Positions 25,631 to 29,863 of a DNA stretch of 29,863 bases are shown here, in pieces. The notes below the pieces were generated by a model. It was given only the letters and a program-made list of their open reading frames with translations. It was not told the origin of the DNA and ran no database searches. Made by a program: the position numbers and the translations under genes. How positions within the stretch are numbered: the stretch's first letter is position 1; each line of letters starts with the position of its first letter. The DNA is from Candidatus Saccharimonadota bacterium (GTDB lineage Bacteria; Patescibacteriota; Saccharimonadia; Saccharimonadales; UBA4665), in the NCBI GenBank assembly GCA_029288335.1, contig JARIHJ010000053.1, forward strand, positions 1-29,863. Direction: 5' to 3'.

Positions 25631-26212
25631 ATGCAGGAACGTACGCTCATCATTCTTAAACCTGATGCCGTCCAGCGCGGCCTAATCGGTGATATTATTG
25701 GTCGTTTTGAGAAAATGGGTTTAAAAATTGTTGGTGCAAAATTTTTCGTCCCGACAACTGAATTGCTAAACAAACATTATCCTGTCGACCGCGAAGATTT
25801 CATTACGGGTATGGGGCAGAAGACACTTGATAACTATCGGGAACTGGGCTTGGATCCAAAACATTACTTTGGCACTGACGATGCCAACAAGATAGGTTTG
25901 GTAGTGCAAAAATGGCTAGTCGATTTTATGATTTCGGCACCGGTTATGGCGGTGGTTCTAGAGGGCCCGCACGCTATAGAGCTAGTTCGCAAGGTCCGCG
26001 GCCATACCTTGCCACTCAAAGCTGACCCGGGCACTATTACTGGCGATTATTCGTTTGATTCGTCGTCGCTGGCAAATAGCGAGCAGCGCCCTATTCGTAA
26101 CCTCGTACACGCCTCCGGCAATAAAAAAGAGGCGGAATTTGAGATCGATCTCTGGTTTAAGCCAGATGAACTTTTTGATTACAGCACCGCTCATTTACCC
26201 GTAAAGGGCTAA
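25631..26212 (+). CDS. ndk: Nucleoside diphosphate kinase with an internal insertion
   Basis: 193 residues, against about 140-150 usually. RTLIILKPDAVQRGLIG with K10 and the active His H160 in RNLVHASGNKKEAEFEIDLWF are intact (usual NIIHGSDSxExA). GPxxAxVLEG and PGTITGDY also match. The extra length lies mainly at about residues 51-90 (DREDFITGMGQKTLDNYREL), before the normal FM-SGP segment, plus a longer C-terminus. It makes NTPs from NDPs using ATP. Similar long forms occur in some archaea and CPR, from memory. Confidence 0.93.
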   Translation: MQERTLIILKPDAVQRGLIGDIIGRFEKMGLKIVGAKFFVPTTELLNKHYPVDREDFITGMGQKTLDNYRELGLDPKHYFGTDDANKIGLVVQKWLVDFMISAPVMAVVLEGPHAIELVRKVRGHTLPLKADPGTITGDYSFDSSSLANSEQRPIRNLVHASGNKKEAEFEIDLWFKPDELFDYSTAHLPVKG

Positions 26213-26236
26213 CTAGTCTGTTAAACTGGGTTTATT

Positions 26237-26311
26237 GTCCCCATAGTTCAATGGATAGAATAACTCCGTCCTAAGGAGCAGATAGCGGTTCGAATCCGTT
26301 TGGGGATACCA
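26237..26311 (+). tRNA. tRNA-Arg (anticodon CCT)
   Basis: 75 bases including encoded CCA. The acceptor arms GTCCCCA and TGGGGAT pair, with G1-T as wobble. The T-loop is TTCGAAT, and the anticodon CCT is at 26270-26272 in loop GTCCTAA. It lies between ndk and the PH-domain gene on the same strand. Confidence 0.95.
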
Positions 26312-26326
26312 GTTAGCTTGATAAAT

Positions 26327-26335
26327 TGCTAGAAT
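26327..26335 (+). promoter_or_regulatory. Extended -10 (TGCTAGAAT) giving a leaderless mRNA
   Basis: TGCTAGAAT is followed by exactly six bases and then ATG 26342, so the start codon is at the predicted +1. There is no Shine-Dalgarno. Confidence 0.55.
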
Positions 26336-26341
26336 TATCCT

Positions 26342-26923
26342 ATGGCCGATGAAACAGAAATCGAAGAAGAACCTGGCGATCAGAAACCGGTAAAATACTT
26401 TGCCGACCAGTTTGACGACGAGGAAGTGCTGTACGTTTTTCGTAAGCACCCGGTGGTTATGCGTCGCGGGTTGATTTTGGGCCTGCTCGGGCCGGTGCTG
26501 GGTGTAATTCCATCGGCTGTTGACCCAAACATCGGCTTCGGCTGGTTTTTCGGCGGGCTGGCACTAGGAATCTTGGCTGGAGCTATCGTCTACACTCCTT
26601 GGTGGATCACTTGGTATTTTAGCGTTTTTATTATTACTGATCAGCGTTTTATCGAGATTCACCAAAAAGGTTTATTCAAAAAACGTGTCAACGACATCAA
26701 CCTGAACCAAATTCAGGCCGTAAGTTATGACGTGAATGGCATTACCGAAACGCTTCTCGGCTTTGGTACAATTAGGATGCGCAGTTATATCGGCGAGGTG
26801 GTTATTACCCAGGTTCACCATCCCGAAAAAGTTAAGCAAAAATTAGTCAGCCTGCTGCGTTTGCAGGCGCCCACACCGAGTAGTTATGCCTTTGAAGAGA
26901 ATGAAGTTAGCGAAGAAGTCTAA
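26342..26923 (+). CDS. Membrane protein with bacterial PH domain
   Basis: 193 residues. An acidic N-terminus is followed by two hydrophobic helices (about 41-58 and 66-90), then a bacterial PH-like domain. Its typical strands are FSVFIITDQRFIEIHQKGLFKKRVNDINLNQIQ-like and GFGTIRMRS. The known family is membrane-bound and of poorly understood role. The next gene starts inside its last codons, so the two are probably co-expressed. No specific function can be given. Confidence 0.8.
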   Translation: MADETEIEEEPGDQKPVKYFADQFDDEEVLYVFRKHPVVMRRGLILGLLGPVLGVIPSAVDPNIGFGWFFGGLALGILAGAIVYTPWWITWYFSVFIITDQRFIEIHQKGLFKKRVNDINLNQIQAVSYDVNGITETLLGFGTIRMRSYIGEVVITQVHHPEKVKQKLVSLLRLQAPTPSSYAFEENEVSEEV

Positions 26924-27953
26924 GCCCAAGTCGGAGCAAAAATCGGCGGGGGCGGCTAGCTCTGCGCCAGTTACCAATAAGACGGTGGAAGAGCACCGCA
27001 GCGAAATTATCGGTAAGGCGCGCAAATACATCTATCCAACTCGCACTAAGCGTCATATTGTTGTAGTATCAACCTCGATCATACTAGCCGCGATCGTGAT
27101 TTTTCTAATCGTTTGCGGATTTTTACTCTATAAATTTCAGAACACTTCGACCTTTATTTACCGCGTGACCCAGATAGTGCCTTTTCCGGTAGCTCGGGCC
27201 GATGGCCACTTTGTCAGCTACGAGAACTATCTCTTCGAAATCCGCCACTACACCCATTATTACCACTATCGTAGCCAGCAGCCGGTAGATTTTAGCAGTC
27301 AATCGGGGCAGGACCAGTTGAACCATTACGAGCATCAGGCGCTAAATCAGGTGGTGGACTACGCTTACGCAAAGCAACTAGCCAAAGAACACAATATTTC
27401 AGTCACCTCGCAAGAGGTTGACCAAAAACTAAATGATATCCGCGAGCGCGGTTTGCTCGGTCGCAGCGAGCAGCAGCTGCAAGAAGTGCTGGAGCAAACT
27501 TTCGGCTGGTCGCTCAGTGATTACCGCCGTGAGCTGCAACAGGAGCTATTATTACAAAAAATTTCATCAGTGCTTGATGTGAGCGCTCACCAGAGGGCAC
27601 AGCTGGTTTTGAGCGACCTAAGTCACGGTGTTAGCTTTGCCGACCTCGCTGCCAAATATTCTGACGATAAATCCACGGCAGGTAATGGCGGCCAATATCC
27701 GGAGTTAATTACGGATAAGACAACTGATCTGCCGCCGGAATTAGTCGCCGCGGCCTTTAGCCTCAAGCAGGGTCAAACTTCAGGCGTTATCGACACGGGT
27801 TATTCTCTAGAGATTATTCAGTTGGTAGCTCAGAAGGGCGACCAGCTTCAGCTAGCCCATATCCAGATTAACCTAGAGCCGGCTAGCTATTACATCAAGC
27901 CCATAGAACAGAAAAATCCACCGACTTACTACATTACTTTGCCAAAAAGCTAG
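26886..27953 (+). CDS. SurA/PrsA-like peptidyl-prolyl isomerase, membrane-anchored
   Basis: 355 residues. A Lys-rich cytoplasmic N-terminus is followed by a transmembrane helix (about 57-80). A helical SurA N-like domain comes next (FVSYENYLFEIRHY, LNQVVDYAYAKQLAKEHNISVTSQEVDQKL). A parvulin domain lies at about 235-330 (FADLAAKYSDDKSTAGNGGQ, then LPPELVAAAFSLKQGQTSGVIDTGYSLEIIQL). It would fold exported proteins outside the membrane, for example the many secreted proteins here. It overlaps the PH gene by 38 bases; an alternative start is ATG 26901. Its stop is four bases from tRNA-Gly on the other strand. Confidence 0.85.
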   Translation: MPLKRMKLAKKSKPKSEQKSAGAASSAPVTNKTVEEHRSEIIGKARKYIYPTRTKRHIVVVSTSIILAAIVIFLIVCGFLLYKFQNTSTFIYRVTQIVPFPVARADGHFVSYENYLFEIRHYTHYYHYRSQQPVDFSSQSGQDQLNHYEHQALNQVVDYAYAKQLAKEHNISVTSQEVDQKLNDIRERGLLGRSEQQLQEVLEQTFGWSLSDYRRELQQELLLQKISSVLDVSAHQRAQLVLSDLSHGVSFADLAAKYSDDKSTAGNGGQYPELITDKTTDLPPELVAAAFSLKQGQTSGVIDTGYSLEIIQLVAQKGDQLQLAHIQINLEPASYYIKPIEQKNPPTYYITLPKS

Positions 27954-27957
27954 AGAG

Positions 27958-28032
27958 TGGTGCGGGTGGGGGGAGTCGAACCCCCGTCTCGACCTTGGGA
28001 AGGTCACATAATGGCCGTTATACGACACCCGC
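27958..28032 (-). tRNA. tRNA-Gly (anticodon CCC)
   Basis: 75 bases on the minus strand including encoded CCA. Acceptor arms GCGGGTG and CACCCGC pair, the anticodon loop is TTCCCAA, and the T-loop is TTCGACT. It lies five bases downstream of the small kinase gene in the same direction. Confidence 0.95.
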
Positions 28033-28036
28033 TTAG

Positions 28037-28492
28037 CTATCCCATAATAACAGGAATTGTTTGGTTTTTAGGCGGTTTGTACTCTGGGCTGTGGGCCTCT
28101 ATAAATTGAAGCTCAGTCTCAACCCATTCTTCTCTATTGCGGTGCAATATATTGTGCCGACAAGCTTCAGGATCATTTGCAAAATAGGTACGCACTATGG
28201 CAACCTGCGGAAATTCAGTCTGCATCACCTGGGCTACCAACACTTCTTCACTCGCTAAACAGTACCGAATATCGGCAATGGCTACGTTTTTGCCTTGCTC
28301 TATATCTGCCTTTAAGTCCAAATAGTTGGGGCTGGTGCGCGGGTTAGACTTATCTTCTTCCGGAGCACCTTTTTGGTAATCGTCGAAATAGCTATCGATG
28401 GCGCCCTCAGCCAAACGCCGCTTCAGATATGTTGTCTTGCCTGATCCGGGGAGACCAATGATGATTTCGAGTATTTGGCTCTCTTTGTTCAT
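28037..28492 (-). CDS. Small P-loop kinase-like protein (AAA_33 type)
   Basis: 151 residues. Walker A GLPGSGKT is at 13-20, followed by acidic DSYFDDY and VAIADIRYCL, and a C-terminal Arg-rich helix (HRNREEWVETELQF). This is the pattern of small predicted kinases related to zeta-toxin and polynucleotide kinase families; the substrate is unknown. No antitoxin partner is adjacent. It lies between tRNA-Thr and tRNA-Gly on the same strand and may share a transcript with them. Confidence 0.75.
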   Translation of the reverse strand: MNKESQILEIIIGLPGSGKTTYLKRRLAEGAIDSYFDDYQKGAPEEDKSNPRTSPNYLDLKADIEQGKNVAIADIRYCLASEEVLVAQVMQTEFPQVAIVRTYFANDPEACRHNILHRNREEWVETELQFIEAHSPEYKPPKNQTIPVIMG

Positions 28493-28508
28493 AATTACCG
28501 TATGAAAT

Positions 28509-28584
28509 TGGAGCCACCTAGCAGGATCGAACTGCTGACCTACGCGTTACGAATGCGTCGCTCTACCAACTGAGCTAAGGTGGC
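28509..28584 (-). tRNA. tRNA-Thr (anticodon CGT)
   Basis: 76 bases on the minus strand including encoded CCA. Acceptor arms GCCACCT and AGGTGGC pair perfectly, the anticodon loop is TTCGTAA, and the T-loop is TTCGATC. Confidence 0.95.
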
Positions 28585-28596
28585 AAGCACGGATAA

Positions 28597-28605
28597 ATTA
28601 TAACA
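28597..28605 (-). promoter_or_regulatory. Extended -10 promoter (TGTTATAAT) for tRNA-Thr
   Basis: On the minus strand TGTTATAAT ends 12 bases before the tRNA-Thr 5' end. It is the same nine bases as the ndk promoter and, apart from position, the one before 9155. Confidence 0.6.
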
Positions 28606-28684
28606 AACGACTCATCTAATGACGCGCTATCCAATGAAGCGACTCATAGCTAGCAGAATGAACCTTTTCCAATAGTGGTAATAT

Positions 28685-28713
28685 TTGCGCTAGCTCGGCC
28701 ATCCTGCTACAAT
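28685..28713 (+). promoter_or_regulatory. Promoter for tRNA-Asp
   Basis: TTGCGC at 28685-28690, a 17-base spacer, and TACAAT at 28708-28713 preceded by TGC. It ends 12 bases before the tRNA, a normal distance for a stable-RNA gene. Confidence 0.7.
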
Positions 28714-28725
28714 CACCTCTGTTGC

Positions 28726-28803
28726 GGGCTCGTAGTGAAGTAGGCCTATCACGTCTCCCTGTCACGGAGAAGATCGCCGGTTCGAATCCGGTCGGGCCCG
28801 CCA
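28726..28803 (+). tRNA. tRNA-Asp (anticodon GTC)
   Basis: 78 bases including encoded CCA. Acceptor arms GGGCTCG and CGGGCCC pair with one wobble. Anticodon GTC is at 28761-28763 in loop CTGTCAC, and the T-loop is TTCGAAT. The minus-strand recombinase frame ends inside this gene. Confidence 0.95.
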
Positions 28804-29863
28804 GTCTGAATGACGGTTGCTTTTATGCAACAAACTAAGTGGTTCTCTAGGTGTGAGAGCCACTTTTTTATTGGTCAAAGTCCAGTTCGAGCCTAAGTAC
28901 AGCATGAGGTGTCGCTTGTCAGCGTCATCAGCCTCGGCAAAAACATCACCAACGTTAGTAACACCATTAAACAGTTCAGTTGCCAGTTCTAGCCACAGTT
29001 CGGCGTCTTTGCTTGAACCATTAAGGAGTTTTGTAGTTCTAGCTATGGTCTGCTCATGCTGTTTACTACGAGCCATATAGCGTTCGTCTGTCATTACGCC
29101 CGCTTCTAGCTTAGTGTCCAGCACGTCAAGGGCTTTTTGGGCCTTACTCTTGTCATGCTCCCAGACGCTAATATAGCGGTTCTGCTGGCTCTGGTAGTCG
29201 TTAAACAAATTGTGCAGCATGGCCTTACACTTAGAGGCCATTACTTCGTCAATCTCAAAGTTAGACACTTCCGCCTTAACCTCGGCTGCTAACTTATCTT
29301 CCGCAAGCTGCGGTTCTTCACATACCTTAGTTTTACTTTTCTTGGTGCAAGTGTAAAACACATACTCGGCCTCACGCCCACTAGCAAGTGTCTTTGGCTT
29401 GGTGTAGGCCGTTACGTTGAACCCACAGCCACCACACATAAGCGGGCCTTTATAGGTATAAGTCCTTCCACTGGTTGAGTTAGCGATATGACGCTTGCCA
29501 GCCCAGCCCATTGCTTGCTGTACTTTGTTAAACAGGTCAATATCTATGAGCGGTTCGTATGACCCTTCTATCCACTCTGTGCCACCACGCTTGAACCAGC
29601 CAGTGTAATCTCGCCGTTTCAAAGCACCCTCTAGGGTACTCTTTGCAATCAGTTTAAGTTTGGTGTCGTCTTTGGGTGCTTTTATGCCAATGTCCTGGGC
29701 ATAACGCCACACGTCATCTAGCGTGTACATGCCTGTTGAGGCGTACACAAAAACATCACGTAGCTTTTTGCCCTCATCATTTGGCGCAATGTTACGAACA
29801 CCTGGGCGAATGATAATGTTGTCATATCCAAGAAATGCTGGGCCTGGGTATTCACCATGTAGG
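28762..29863 (-). CDS. Large serine recombinase, C-terminal part (5' end beyond window)
   Basis: The frame stays open to the right edge, so the N-terminal catalytic domain with the serine nucleophile is outside. Visible first is the recombinase domain (GEYPGPAFLGYDNIIIRPG, NDEGKKLRDVF, then SYEPLIDIDLFNKVQQ). A zinc ribbon follows (LMCGGCGF with C-x2-C, then YTCTKKSKTKVCEEP with C-x8-C), then a coiled-coil region. The last residues, DWRARPDSNRRSSP, are the antisense reading of tRNA-Asp, and the TGA stop is in the anticodon region. The functional protein may end earlier in sense but no earlier stop exists. It is probably the integrase of an element extending to the right. Confidence 0.85.
   Translation of the reverse strand, partial: LHGEYPGPAFLGYDNIIIRPGVRNIAPNDEGKKLRDVFVYASTGMYTLDDVWRYAQDIGIKAPKDDTKLKLIAKSTLEGALKRRDYTGWFKRGGTEWIEGSYEPLIDIDLFNKVQQAMGWAGKRHIANSTSGRTYTYKGPLMCGGCGFNVTAYTKPKTLASGREAEYVFYTCTKKSKTKVCEEPQLAEDKLAAEVKAEVSNFEIDEVMASKCKAMLHNLFNDYQSQQNRYISVWEHDKSKAQKALDVLDTKLEAGVMTDERYMARSKQHEQTIARTTKLLNGSSKDAELWLELATELFNGVTNVGDVFAEADDADKRHLMLYLGSNWTLTNKKVALTPREPLSLLHKSNRHSDWRARPDSNRRSSP
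28837..28869 (+). terminator. Intrinsic terminator downstream of tRNA-Asp
   Basis: Eleven-base arms AAGTGGTTCTC and GAGAGCCACTT (one G-T pair), a seven-base loop, and a run of six T. It lies 33 bases after the tRNA and inside the antisense strand of the recombinase reading frame. Confidence 0.8.

Noticed and set aside
28608..28650. CGACTCAT repeated twice in the tRNA-Thr/tRNA-Asp gap
   Set aside because: Two copies of eight bases could be chance; no further copies or recognised site.
1..29863. CRISPR arrays, rRNA genes and insertion sequences
   Set aside because: No regular spaced repeats, no rRNA sequence and no transposase or terminal repeats were seen in the window.

Overview
The window looks like chromosomal DNA from a small-genome, single-membrane bacterium, most likely Candidatus Saccharibacteria or a near relative in the Patescibacteria/CPR. 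The reasons are: a complete type IV pilus set with no secretin (PilQ), several secreted proteins of a style common in these bacteria, compact genes with overlapping ends, tRNAs with encoded CCA, and the standard code with UGA as stop (which excludes the code-25 lineages). The assignment is an inference from gene style; no rRNA is present.

Layout. 1-1819 (minus): a secreted protein cut by the left edge, then a second secreted protein. 1933-2967 (plus): a membrane-anchored fibre-like protein. 2997-9023 (minus): a tightly overlapping F1-type ATPase operon in the order c-like, b, delta, alpha, gamma, beta, epsilon. 9155-24632 (plus): a type IV pilus locus. It starts with two membrane/surface proteins, followed by pilM, pilN, pilO, a small membrane protein, pilB, pilT, pilC, the major pilin with its own promoter and terminator, pilD and four minor-pilin-like genes, the last carrying a PKD-like domain. 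24629-25549 (minus): a Xer-type tyrosine recombinase. 25631-27953 (plus): ndk with an insertion, tRNA-Arg, a PH-domain membrane protein and a SurA/PpiC-like isomerase. 27958-28584 (minus): tRNA-Gly, a small P-loop kinase and tRNA-Thr. 28726-29863: tRNA-Asp on plus, and the C-terminal part of a large serine recombinase on minus whose frame runs into the tRNA, probably one end of an integrated element.

The most unusual system is the ATPase operon. It keeps F1 catalytic residues (beta Walker A and catalytic Glu, alpha Arg finger) but has no subunit a. In place of subunit c it has a 274-residue protein: a signal peptide, an extracytoplasmic beta-rich domain, and a two-helix hairpin with a c-like GRNP loop that lacks the ion-binding carboxylate. 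Epsilon lacks its C-terminal helical domain, and the conserved C-terminus of beta is replaced by a low-complexity tail. This suggests an F1-driven membrane machine that may not move ions, comparable in concept to the F1-like X0 ATPases of Mycoplasma but with different parts.

Regulation. Many promoters carry an extended -10 of the form TGnTAnnnT. Several genes begin at or next to the predicted transcription start, implying leaderless mRNAs. The tetranucleotide CTAG, rare in most bacteria, is common here.
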